From the NCBI GenBank assembly GCA_964500205.1, contig CAZCNS010000007.1:189103-253102 (forward strand): a stretch of DNA of 64,000 nucleotides, read 5' to 3'. The notes beneath the pieces are model-generated. The model saw only the letters and a program-made list of their open reading frames with translations, ran no database searches and had not been told where the DNA came from. This DNA is from UBA10329 sp964500205. Its GTDB lineage: Bacteria > Bacteroidota > Bacteroidia > UBA10329. Below, piece after piece: positions 15,918 to 24,515 of this stretch (its first letter is position 1; each line of letters starts with the position of its first letter). The translations under genes and the position numbers were made by a program.

Positions 15918-16738
15918 TTCTGGCCCGCGACATATCCTACACCGTCAATGGAATTGACATCCTCAAGGGCATCTCCTTCGGTGCGGAGGCGGGCAGCTTC
16001 ACGGCCATCATCGGCCCTAATGGGGCGGGTAAGACCACACTGCTCCGCATCATCGCCAATGCGCTGCACGCCACATCGGGCGAGGTGCGATTGTTCGGCA
16101 GACCGCTCTCAGAATGGGATGCCAACGAGCTGTCCAAGGTGCGGGCGGTGCTCTCACAACGGGTCGAAGTGGCCGTGGGGTTCCCAGTGCGCGAGGTGGT
16201 GATGATGGGGCGTTATCCACATTTCAGGACAAACCCGACCGAGGCCGACAGGCGCATCGTGGCGCAGGCGATGGCAGATGCGGGCGTCTCGCATCTGGCC
16301 GAACGACCCGTGCAGACCCTGTCGGGTGGGGAGCAGCAACGGGTACACCTTGCCCGCGCCATAGCCCAGACCTCAGCTGAGACGGATGACGCACCTCGCC
16401 TTCTGCTGCTCGATGAGCCTGTGAGCAACCTCGACCCGCAGTATCAGTATGGAATCCTGGACAAGGCGCGCACCTTGGCCGATAGCGGCTTCTGTGTGGT
16501 GGCGGTGCTCCATGAGATCGGCCTTGCCGCCACCTATGCCGACCGCATCATCGCGCTACGCGATGGGCGTCTCGTATTTGATGGCGATGTCGATGCCATA
16601 GTCGGGAGCGATCTGTTGCACGGGCTTTTCGGTCTGCCGCTGCGGCTGGTGGGCGATGCGGACGGATACAGCCTCGTACGTGCAGTGCCGCTCGAAGGAG
16701 CACCCCAAATCCGAGCGTTTCAAAGTGAGTTCATCTGA
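15914..16738 (+). CDS. hmuV: Heme ABC transporter ATP-binding protein
   Basis: A 274-residue cytoplasmic ATPase. Walker A GPNGAGKTT (about residues 35-43), signature LSGGEQQR and Walker B LLLLDEPVSNLD, followed by the switch histidine VAVLHEIG, are intact. QYQYGILD after Walker B fits HmuV-type heme importers. I chose ATG 15914, which overlaps the hmuU stop; the frame is open far upstream through hmuU but that part is only the shadow of the permease gene. Confidence 0.92.
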   Translation: MILARDISYTVNGIDILKGISFGAEAGSFTAIIGPNGAGKTTLLRIIANALHATSGEVRLFGRPLSEWDANELSKVRAVLSQRVEVAVGFPVREVVMMGRYPHFRTNPTEADRRIVAQAMADAGVSHLAERPVQTLSGGEQQRVHLARAIAQTSAETDDAPRLLLLDEPVSNLDPQYQYGILDKARTLADSGFCVVAVLHEIGLAATYADRIIALRDGRLVFDGDVDAIVGSDLLHGLFGLPLRLVGDADGYSLVRAVPLEGAPQIRAFQSEFI

Positions 16739-16770
16739 AAAATCATCATCAATCCAAAAACAACAAAGCC

Positions 16771-17835
16771 ATGAGTGAGAAAGCAAATGCATTGAAAGAG
16801 CGTTACCTCCGATTGAAGTCGCAGCAGCCCAACCTGCGCATCCGCAACTGTGCCGACCAGCTCGGTGTGAGCGAGGCCGAGCTGCTCGCCACACGGGTGG
16901 GTGAAGGCGTAACCCGACTCCGCCCTGATTTTGAGGGGATATTGAAGCGTGTCCCAGAACTCGGTCATGTAATGGCACTTACCCGAAATGATGATGTGGT
17001 GCATGAGCGGAAGGGTGAGTACCTCAATGGCAGTTTTGGGCCTCACGCCAGCCTTTTCGTGGGCGAGGACATTGACCTTCGCATTTTTCTCAGTGCATGG
17101 GCCACAGCCTTCGCGGTAGAGGAGGAGGGGCATGGCGGCAAGCTGCGCAAGAGCCTCCAGTTCTTCGGCAAGGACGGGCTGGCCCTTCACAAGGTCTATC
17201 TTGAAGGCAAGAGCAACGCTGCGGCCTACGACAGCATCGTGGCCGATTTCCGCGACAGCGAGCAGTCGCCAGAAGTGACCGTGACCCCCGCGCCCGCGCC
17301 TGCGGCCGAGCTGCCCGACAGCGAAATTGATGTGGACGGCTTCCGACAGACGTGGCGCGACCTCAAGGACACGCACGATTTCTTCGGGATGCTCCGCAAG
17401 TACAAGGTCACACGCACCCAGGCCATGCGACTTGCCCCTGCTGGCATCTACGCGGTGAAGGTGGGCAACAGCGCGCTGCGCGAGGTGTTCAGCCGTGTGG
17501 CCGAGCGTGGGGTGCCCATCATGGTGTTCGTAGGGAATCCAGGCATCATTCAGATACACACGGGGCCCGTGCGCAAGCTGGTGGACCACGGGGAGTGGTT
17601 CAACGTGCTCGACCCCGATTTCAACCTGCACCTGCGCGAGCCAGCTATCGTGCAGAGTTGGGTGGTGCGCAAGCCCACGGAGGACGGCACGGTGACATCG
17701 CTGGAGCTTTTCAATGCCGCGGACGAGCTTATCGCTACCATTTTCGGCAAGCGCAAGCCAGGCATCCCCGAGATGGAGGAGTGGCGCGAGGTGGTGGCCG
17801 AGGTGGAGTCGTTGTTCGAGACCGTTAACGCTTGA
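16771..17835 (+). CDS. hmuS: Heme-processing protein, HemS/ChuS/HmuS family
   Basis: A 354-residue cytoplasmic protein with two related halves, as in HemS/ChuS (about 340-355). GHVMALTRNDDVVHERKGEY in the first half, ALHKVYLEGKSNAAAY near residue 135, and the second-half counterparts (GNPGIIQIHTGPVRKL, WFNVLDPDFNLHLRE) are characteristic. Members bind imported heme and either store it or open the ring to release iron. A proline/alanine linker (VTPAPAPAAELP) separates the halves. A 32-base gap before it is the largest within the operon core. Confidence 0.9.
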   Translation: MSEKANALKERYLRLKSQQPNLRIRNCADQLGVSEAELLATRVGEGVTRLRPDFEGILKRVPELGHVMALTRNDDVVHERKGEYLNGSFGPHASLFVGEDIDLRIFLSAWATAFAVEEEGHGGKLRKSLQFFGKDGLALHKVYLEGKSNAAAYDSIVADFRDSEQSPEVTVTPAPAPAAELPDSEIDVDGFRQTWRDLKDTHDFFGMLRKYKVTRTQAMRLAPAGIYAVKVGNSALREVFSRVAERGVPIMVFVGNPGIIQIHTGPVRKLVDHGEWFNVLDPDFNLHLREPAIVQSWVVRKPTEDGTVTSLELFNAADELIATIFGKRKPGIPEMEEWREVVAEVESLFETVNA

Positions 17836-17837
17836 GG

Positions 17838-18191
17838 ATGAGCCGTCTTCCGAGAGTTGATCAATTGATCTATCGCTGCGACTTCGGCCATGTGGTGCGC
17901 TGTGAGTGTGGGCTGCTACAACTCACGTTCGGTAATGTGCTCACGCAGCTCAACTGGATGGGCTTCCTCAATCTGGCCGATTCCATCCGTTTCATGTGGA
18001 ACGACCTGCGCGACACGCCAGAGGGGCAGCGTATTCTCATCCGCACTCTGCACGAGGGGCTTTACGTGAGCCTGTTTCCCCACGAGATGCATCAACTGGT
18101 GGAGCTGCTCAACTGCGCGGAGCTGCAACTGCGGGCAGAGGCACTGCTGGCAGAGGGGGCGGTGGATTTTGGCGAGAAAAAGGAAGGATGA
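17838..18191 (+). CDS. Small conserved-looking protein of the heme operon
   Basis: A 117-residue cytoplasmic protein without signal or membrane segment. The N-terminal part holds GHVVRCECGLLQLTFGNV, a CxC pair within a strand-like segment; the rest is helical. It resembles the small Bacteroidota family named DUF6686 as I remember it, but I cannot confirm this. ATG 17838 was chosen; it lies two bases after the hmuS stop, and the stop overlaps the receptor start (ATGA). Operon position suggests a role in heme handling or iron sensing; the cysteines and histidines could bind metal or heme. Confidence 0.7.
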   Translation: MSRLPRVDQLIYRCDFGHVVRCECGLLQLTFGNVLTQLNWMGFLNLADSIRFMWNDLRDTPEGQRILIRTLHEGLYVSLFPHEMHQLVELLNCAELQLRAEALLAEGAVDFGEKKEG

Positions 18192-20455
18192 GAGCACTTT
18201 CTACCTTGGTCATCTTCTGCATGTTGTGGTCAGTAGCGCATGGCCAAACCACCATCACCATCCTTGATGACACGGGAAGGCCACTGCCCTCAGCCCATGT
18301 CATTTTCAAAGAAATGCAGGGCCAAAGCGAAACGACCATGCTGGTGGATATGGACGGCAAGGCGACCATCCCTGCCTCATTCACTGGTCAACATCCCCGT
18401 TTCATTCTCCGCGCAACCTATCTCGGCTTCAAAGCCACGGCCGATACGGTGAATGCTGATGCAGACATCATCATACGGATGAAGCCCGACCCCTTCGCGC
18501 TGGAGCAGGTGGTGGTCACAGCGCAATACGCACCGACAAGTACCGACAAGGCCATCCATAGCACTAAGGTCATAGACCGCAAGCGCATGGAAGCCCAAGC
18601 GGCCGTCACCCTGCGCGATGCGCTGCAAAAGGAGACCAACATGCGCATCTCGCAGGACAACATCCTCGGCAGCGGCATCTCCATGCAGGGCATTTCGGGG
18701 CAGAATGTTAAAATCCTGGTGGATGGTGTGCCGATGATCGGCCGCTTGGACGGCAATATCGACCTGAGCCAGATCAACCTCAACAACATCGAGCGTATTG
18801 AGATCGTGGAGGGGCCGCTGTCGGTGAACTACGGCACCGATGCGCTGGCGGGGACCATCAACCTCATCACCAAAAAAGACCAGACCGATGACCTGCAAGT
18901 GGGCCTGCACGCCTACTACGAGAGCGTGGGCCAGTACAACACGGACGGGCGCATCGGCATCAGCCGTGGCAAGCATTCGGGCAGCGTGAGCGGTGGGCGC
19001 AACTATTTCGGGGGATGGAGCGCGGGGCAGCCCTTCTTCGCGTTCCCAGAGCAGACGGTGGCAGACAGCTCACGCTTCCGAAGCTGGAAGCCCAAGGAGC
19101 AATGGTTCGGGCAGGCGCAATACCGCTATCAGGCCGAACGCTGGTCGGTGCGGGCGTATGGCGACATTTTCCGAGAGGAAATCCTTAACCGTGGCCGTCC
19201 GCGTGGTCCGTTCTTCACCAGCGCGTTTGATGACACCTACCAGACCGCCCGCTACAATGGTGGCCTCGATGCCGATGTGCGCATCGGGAAGCATCATCAT
19301 GCCAAGGTGCTGGCCTCTTACAACGACTTTGAGCGGGTGAAAAACTCGTGGTTCCGCGACCTCACCACGCTGGAGGCCCTTCCAGTGCCAAGCGTCACGG
19401 AGCACGACACCTCTCGGTTCACGCTGTGGATGAGCCGTGGCACCTTCGCCCGTGCCAAGGCGGGCGCGAAGTTCAACTACGAGGCAGGCTACGACATCAA
19501 TGTGGAGACGGCCTACGGAAGGCGCATCACGGACGGGCAGCAGACCATCGGTGACTACGCCTTCTTCGGGTCGATGGAGTACTCGCCCATCGCGAAGTTG
19601 ACCATCCGCCCAGGGGTTCGCTGGGGCTACAACTCGGCCTATGCCGCACCAGCCACGCCATCGCTGCACGTGCGTTGGGAGGTGGGCAAATTCACCGTCA
19701 GGGCCTCGTATGCGCGGGGATTCCGTGCGCCATCGCTCAAGGAGCTGCACTTCGAATTCGTGGACATCAACCACAACATCACGGGCAACACCGAGCTGAT
19801 GGCCGAGCACTCGGACAACGTGACCGTGAACCTGCGCTGGAAATTCCTCCGCGACCAGACGGCCCTGAGGCTGGAGCTGGGCGGCTACTACAACGACATC
19901 CGCAACCTCATCACCCTCGGGCTGCGGCCTGGCACGCAGGAATACACCTACATCAACGTGGGGCTGTTCCGCACGGTGGGCGCACAGTTCAACACGCACC
20001 TACGTTTCCACCACCTGACGGCCGACATCGGTGGGGCTTATGTAGGACGGTACAATGTGCTTTCCGAATCACTCACCGCGCCCATGTTCAGCTTCTCACC
20101 AGAGTTTCGCGGTGCCATCACCTACGATGTGCAACCTTGGAAACTCAGTATTTCACTGTTCTATAACTACATAGGCGTGCTGCCGACCTATCTGACCGAT
20201 GGCGAAGGGGGTGTGCGCATCGGGCAGCAGGACGACTATCATCTCATGGACCTCACGCTGGCCAAGACGCTGTGGAAAGGCCGCATCACCTGGAGCATCG
20301 GTGCCAAGAACCTGCTTGATGTGACGCAGGTGAACGCTGCGGGCGGTACGGGTGGGGCGCATTCCAGCGGTGGCGGGGCCGTGCCAGTGGCCTGGGGCAG
20401 GAGCGTGTTCATGGGGGTGAAATTCAATGTGGGAGTGAAGATGAAGAAAGGCTGA
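18188..20455 (+). CDS. hmuR: TonB-dependent heme receptor, HmuR-like
   Basis: About 755 residues. Signal peptide MRALSTLVIFCMLWSVAHG, a carboxypeptidase-regulatory-like domain (about 20-100), a plug domain (about 115-225; GISMQGISGQNVKILVDGVP, RIEIVEGPLSVNYGTDALAG, TINLITKK) and a 22-strand-type barrel with the late motif ARGFRAPSLKELHFEF that is common in heme and vitamin receptors. It takes heme, probably delivered by the HmuY proteins, into the periplasm for HmuTUV. ATG 18188 overlaps the previous stop; the frame extends upstream but only antisense-like sequence precedes this start. Barrel end FNVGVKMKKG lacks a terminal aromatic residue, mildly unusual. Confidence 0.9.
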   Translation: MRALSTLVIFCMLWSVAHGQTTITILDDTGRPLPSAHVIFKEMQGQSETTMLVDMDGKATIPASFTGQHPRFILRATYLGFKATADTVNADADIIIRMKPDPFALEQVVVTAQYAPTSTDKAIHSTKVIDRKRMEAQAAVTLRDALQKETNMRISQDNILGSGISMQGISGQNVKILVDGVPMIGRLDGNIDLSQINLNNIERIEIVEGPLSVNYGTDALAGTINLITKKDQTDDLQVGLHAYYESVGQYNTDGRIGISRGKHSGSVSGGRNYFGGWSAGQPFFAFPEQTVADSSRFRSWKPKEQWFGQAQYRYQAERWSVRAYGDIFREEILNRGRPRGPFFTSAFDDTYQTARYNGGLDADVRIGKHHHAKVLASYNDFERVKNSWFRDLTTLEALPVPSVTEHDTSRFTLWMSRGTFARAKAGAKFNYEAGYDINVETAYGRRITDGQQTIGDYAFFGSMEYSPIAKLTIRPGVRWGYNSAYAAPATPSLHVRWEVGKFTVRASYARGFRAPSLKELHFEFVDINHNITGNTELMAEHSDNVTVNLRWKFLRDQTALRLELGGYYNDIRNLITLGLRPGTQEYTYINVGLFRTVGAQFNTHLRFHHLTADIGGAYVGRYNVLSESLTAPMFSFSPEFRGAITYDVQPWKLSISLFYNYIGVLPTYLTDGEGGVRIGQQDDYHLMDLTLAKTLWKGRITWSIGAKNLLDVTQVNAAGGTGGAHSSGGGAVPVAWGRSVFMGVKFNVGVKMKKG

Positions 20456-20463
20456 TCGAATCA

Positions 20464-20600
20464 TTATCAACGAATTACGAATGTTTACGAATCTACGAAT
20501 GGGGACGAAGGACAAATGGAGAGGGACGGGAGAAGGGCGGCTTGGGCTACCTTTTTCAGCTTTCATCTTTCTGATTTCATCTTTCCTCTCTGGATGTGAC
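20464..20600. repeat. Composite short-period repeat at the start of the second hmuY
   Basis: Three degenerate modules follow each other: ACGAATT-type (20470-20500, ACGAATTACGAATG), GGGACGA-type (20500-20540, GGGACGAAGGAC) and TTTCATC-type (20557-20592, TTTCATCTTTCTGATTTCATC). The last also occurs at 36093-36125. The modules provide the start codon region and the hydrophobic core of the signal peptide of the overlapping gene. Confidence 0.65.
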
Positions 20601-21512
20601 TTGGGCGAGATCCCCGTGCCGCCCCACGAGCCCGGGGAGGTGCAGACCGTGCAGGTGCGCATGGGCGAGGACTATCGCAACAGCATCCATTTCAGCATCG
20701 TTACGGGGCAGGAGCTACGCAGCCACGTGAAGACCACTTGGGACCTCGGCTTCGCGGCTCAGGAGGGAGAGTATCTCATCCGACTGAACGGCTCGAAGGT
20801 GATGGCCGCAGCAGTTACGGATGAGTTCTGGCTGCGCGATGTTGAAAATGCGAGTGGCGCGGATTGGAGAGTGGACGCGCCTTCGGGTCATCCCGATTCC
20901 ACTGCCATCGGCTACTGGCGTGATGGCAGGGTGCGACTCATCGACCTCGGATTCAGCATCAGTGGCCAGCCATTGGGTTTTGCCAAGATGCGGGCCGAGA
21001 TGGCCGAAGGGGGCTATCTGGTGCATTTCGCTATGCTTGCTTCTGCCGATTCTTCCAACATCCTTATTCCCCGCGACCCGACAATCAATATGGTCTGCGT
21101 GTCGCTGGATGGCGCAGGCGACATCGTGCCGATCGAGCCGCATCGTGATGATTGGGAGCTGCTCTTCACGCAGTACACGCACATTTTTGTGGAGGAAGGT
21201 GAGGTGATCCCGTATCTCGTCACTGGTGTGCTGACCAATTCCTCGAAAGTCAGCTCTGTGAGGCTTGACGCTGTCAATTTCGCCTCTATAGATCTCAAAA
21301 TGGCCGAAAGCCTGGCCTTCTCCCCTGCCATCAACATCGTTGGCTACGACTGGAAGACCTACAGCTTCGACACGGGCAGCTTTATCATTCATTCAGACAT
21401 CAGCTATGTGCTGCGGCTGTCCGATGGCTCGTACTACAAACTCCGTTTCCTCGATTTCTACACACAGGCTGGCGAGAAGGGGGCACCGCTCATAGAGTAT
21501 CAGCGGCTTTGA
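20481..21512 (+). CDS. HmuY-like heme-binding lipoprotein
   Basis: A 343-residue protein (337 if started at ATG 20499). The N-terminus contains FSAFIFLISSFLSGC, a textbook lipoprotein signal with lipid attachment at the cysteine of LSGC. The mature part has the same landmarks as the first HmuY: TTWDLGFAAQ, HRDDWELLFTQYTHIF and IVGYDWKTYSFDTGSF, so it belongs to the HmuY family but lacks a T9SS domain. It probably sits on the outer surface as the lipid-anchored hemophore that pairs with the receptor. It follows hmuR by 25 bases. The upstream ATG choices both lie in repeat sequence; the true start is uncertain. Confidence 0.78.
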   Translation: MFTNLRMGTKDKWRGTGEGRLGLPFSAFIFLISSFLSGCDLGEIPVPPHEPGEVQTVQVRMGEDYRNSIHFSIVTGQELRSHVKTTWDLGFAAQEGEYLIRLNGSKVMAAAVTDEFWLRDVENASGADWRVDAPSGHPDSTAIGYWRDGRVRLIDLGFSISGQPLGFAKMRAEMAEGGYLVHFAMLASADSSNILIPRDPTINMVCVSLDGAGDIVPIEPHRDDWELLFTQYTHIFVEEGEVIPYLVTGVLTNSSKVSSVRLDAVNFASIDLKMAESLAFSPAINIVGYDWKTYSFDTGSFIIHSDISYVLRLSDGSYYKLRFLDFYTQAGEKGAPLIEYQRL

Positions 21513-21518
21513 ATTTTA

Positions 21519-21533
21519 TGCAACATTGTTGCA
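21519..21533. promoter_or_regulatory. Zur-like palindrome 1 of the DUF1826-cobW operon
   Basis: TGCAACATTGTTGCA is a perfect 7-1-7 palindrome, seven bases after the hmuY2 stop. It covers the candidate -33 TTG. The same palindrome occurs at 23947-23961. Confidence 0.7.
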
Positions 21534-21557
21534 TTAGTGAGAAAAAGCCTATTTTTG
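21526..21557 (+). promoter_or_regulatory. Promoter of the DUF1826-cobW operon
   Basis: TTG at 21529-21531 and TATTTTTG at 21550-21557 (exact TAnnTTTG) are 18 bases apart. Palindrome 1 overlaps the -33 element and palindrome 2 starts inside the -7 element, a repressible arrangement. Confidence 0.6.
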
Positions 21558-22211
21558 CATCACTGTTGCAAAAATGGAACCGTCCTCACCCTTCATCCCA
21601 ACATCGCATCCTGTGATGACCTGCAAGGGCTTGTGGCCATTCACAGGGCTGAGGTGAACATCGCCATCTGCCACCGCGAGCTGACGGGGCTGGTAGGGCA
21701 GGCGGAAGCACTGGCGGGCGCGATGGACGACCTTGCTCTCTCAGGTGCTCCTGCGGCTATCATCCGCCAGTTGGAGTACCATCCTGAACTGACCCGATTT
21801 CCTGATCTGCAACATGATATCGCCATGCTGGTTCGGCATTTTGCGGAGCTGAGCGGCACAGCAAGACTGAGGCTGCTGCTCGCCACGGTGAACACCAACA
21901 TGTGCCGCAGGTTCCACACCGATATGAACGACCTGCGCCTGCTCTGTACGTACACAGGGCCTGGCACATTGCTGCTGCCCGAGGATGCCGCTGACCGCAA
22001 GGCTCTGCAAGGTGGTGGCGACAACGACCGCATCGTGCGCGACCCCGATGCCATTGTGATGGCGGGCGAGACGGATGTGGTCATCCTCAAGGGTGCGCTC
22101 TACCCCAAGGACGGCACACGGGCCGCCATCCATCGAAGCCCCACCGTAGAGGAGACGGGCCAGCGCAGGCTGCTGCTGCGCATCGACACCAACGCTTTTC
22201 TATCCTTTTGA
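21537..22211 (+). CDS. DUF1826 family protein
   Basis: Up to 224 residues. The core (AEVNIAICHREL ... FPDLQHDIAMLVRHFAEL ... VNTNMCRRFHTDMNDLRLLC, TYTGPGTLLLPED) matches the DUF1826 family as I know it; the conserved FHxD and cysteine pattern could bind metal. Family members often sit beside COG0523 GTPases, as here. The start is doubtful: the open frame begins at GTG 21537, but the predicted transcription start is near 21564. The first in-frame start after that is GTG 21633, while ATG 21574 is in another frame that closes after 27 codons. A one-base error or indel near the 5' end is possible. Confidence 0.75.
   Translation: MRKSLFLHHCCKNGTVLTLHPNIASCDDLQGLVAIHRAEVNIAICHRELTGLVGQAEALAGAMDDLALSGAPAAIIRQLEYHPELTRFPDLQHDIAMLVRHFAELSGTARLRLLLATVNTNMCRRFHTDMNDLRLLCTYTGPGTLLLPEDAADRKALQGGGDNDRIVRDPDAIVMAGETDVVILKGALYPKDGTRAAIHRSPTVEETGQRRLLLRIDTNAFLSF
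21556..21570. promoter_or_regulatory. Zur-like palindrome 2 of the DUF1826-cobW operon
   Basis: TGCATCACTGTTGCA differs from the perfect palindrome by one base and is flanked by complementary T and A runs. It starts 37 bases after palindrome 1; at the second promoter the corresponding interval is 38 bases. Confidence 0.6.
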
Positions 22212-22212
22212 A

Positions 22213-22410
22213 ATGATACCACTCACCTACGGGCAATGGAGGCAGTGCATTGAGCACGACTGCGGCATCAGGCTCACACCCGATTTCATGCACGAACGTC
22301 TTGCCGTCTATGTCGATGCGGGCAATGAGGAGACAAAGCGGTTCATTTCCCTTTACGGACAAAATCACCTAAAAAACATCATCCAATGGTACAGTCAAGC
22401 ATTAAAATGA
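22213..22410 (+). CDS. Small hypothetical protein in the zinc-locus operon
   Basis: A 65-residue protein (MIPLTYGQWRQCIEHDCGIR ... LKNIIQWYSQALK) with no signal peptide, helical by composition, with two cysteines and three histidines. It begins two bases after the DUF1826 stop and its stop overlaps the next ATG (ATGA), so it is clearly part of the operon. No family recognised. Confidence 0.7.
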   Translation: MIPLTYGQWRQCIEHDCGIRLTPDFMHERLAVYVDAGNEETKRFISLYGQNHLKNIIQWYSQALK

Positions 22411-22682
22411 CCCTCACAGCGCTGCTCACAGGCATTTGGCTCACAGCTGCCGCAGCCCTTCCAGGCCCGTTGAGCAACATTCTCGGCTCTGGGGACGGGC
22501 TTACTCCGTCCACCGCATTCCATGCCAACAGTGCCGAAGAGCAGTACATGGTGCTCCGCCACCTGTGCATCCGTCCAGAGGTACATGCGCTGGAGATGGT
22601 GGAAGGCGTGCTGTTCGATGTGTACATCACAGGCAGCACCAAGGTCTATTTCACTCACGGCCAAAGGCCAAAACCCCTCTGA
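22407..22682 (+). CDS. Small exported hypothetical protein in the zinc-locus operon
   Basis: A 91-residue protein. MTLTALLTGIWLTAAAALPG is a signal peptide; the mature part (about 70 residues) includes STAFHANSAEEQYMVLRHLC and DVYITGSTKVYF. ATG 22407 overlaps the previous stop as ATGA; an ATG seven codons upstream is in frame but would lengthen the signal n-region. It is followed five bases later by the CobW gene. Family unknown; the context suggests a periplasmic partner in zinc economy. Confidence 0.65.
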   Translation: MTLTALLTGIWLTAAAALPGPLSNILGSGDGLTPSTAFHANSAEEQYMVLRHLCIRPEVHALEMVEGVLFDVYITGSTKVYFTHGQRPKPL

Positions 22683-22687
22683 ACCAG

Positions 22688-23923
<1,236 letters not shown>

Positions 23924-23944
23924 TTTGTGACCTTGAAAAATAAT

Positions 23945-23963
23945 TATGCAACAATGTTGCATA
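23945..23963. promoter_or_regulatory. Zur-like palindrome 3, upstream of the His-rich lipoprotein
   Basis: TATGCAACAATGTTGCATA is a perfect 9-1-9 palindrome and shares its core with the palindrome at 21519-21533. A TTG inside it (23957-23959) is a candidate -33 element, with TACTTTTA (23979-23986, one mismatch) as -7 at 19 bases. Confidence 0.7.
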
Positions 23964-23984
23964 TACAAGCATCTTACTTACTTT

Positions 23985-23999
23985 TACATCATCGTTGCG
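23985..23999. promoter_or_regulatory. Zur-like half-palindrome 4
   Basis: TACATCATCGTTGCG is a degenerate copy of the zinc-locus palindrome with a good right half. It lies 38 bases after palindrome 3 (start to start), the same spacing as the pair at 21519 and 21556. Confidence 0.4.
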
Positions 24000-24022
24000 T
24001 TAAACACTTGAACTAAATCCCC

Positions 24023-24430
24023 ATGAAAAAAATTCTTCTTCCACTCTTTACCATCGGATTATTCACCCTCTCAGGTTGCGATGAACATGACCACGACCAT
24101 GGCGATGTGACCATCACCTTCCTGCACCCGACCAACAATGAGGAGATCACTATGGCTGAAGCCGGCAATGTCGAGATTCACGTTAAATTCGAATGGGAAG
24201 GAGATGCAGGTGAGGCGGTTGAAGTGAAACTGATCGCTGAGGTTGAACCCGAGGTGGTCATCGTTGACTTCGACCAGCATCAACACGACAAGGTCTTTGA
24301 GTTTGAACAGTCTTACAACCTTTCTTCATACCCTGTAGGTACAGAATTCCATCTGGAGGCCAAGGGGTGTGAGGACCATGACTGCGACAAATACAGGGAG
24401 GCCAGCATTCATTTCAAGCTGGTCGAGTGA
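24023..24430 (+). CDS. His/Asp-rich lipoprotein, putative zinc-binding
   Basis: A 135-residue lipoprotein. The signal KKILLPLFTIGLFTLSGC ends in a clear lipobox; the mature N-terminus is DEHDHDHGD, a likely metal-binding tail. The remainder is an Ig-like beta domain (VTITFLHPTNNEEITMAEAG ... VEIHVKFEW) with more His/Asp pairs (DQHQHDK, CEDHDCDK). The paired palindromes upstream suggest it is made under zinc shortage; it may capture zinc at the envelope. A terminator follows its stop by about 30 bases. Confidence 0.75.
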   Translation: MKKILLPLFTIGLFTLSGCDEHDHDHGDVTITFLHPTNNEEITMAEAGNVEIHVKFEWEGDAGEAVEVKLIAEVEPEVVIVDFDQHQHDKVFEFEQSYNLSSYPVGTEFHLEAKGCEDHDCDKYREASIHFKLVE

Positions 24431-24458
24431 TCAGTGTTTTGGTTGGACACGATCTCTC

Positions 24459-24485
24459 AGGGGTGGCTTCGGCTGCCCCTTTTTC
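24459..24485 (+). terminator. Intrinsic terminator after the His-rich lipoprotein gene
   Basis: A 9-bp stem (AGGGGTGGC with GCTGCCCCT, two wobble pairs) closed by a TTCG tetraloop and followed by a run of five T. Confidence 0.75.
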
Positions 24486-24515
24486 ATGAACGAATCCTTT
24501 AACGAACTTTGAGCC

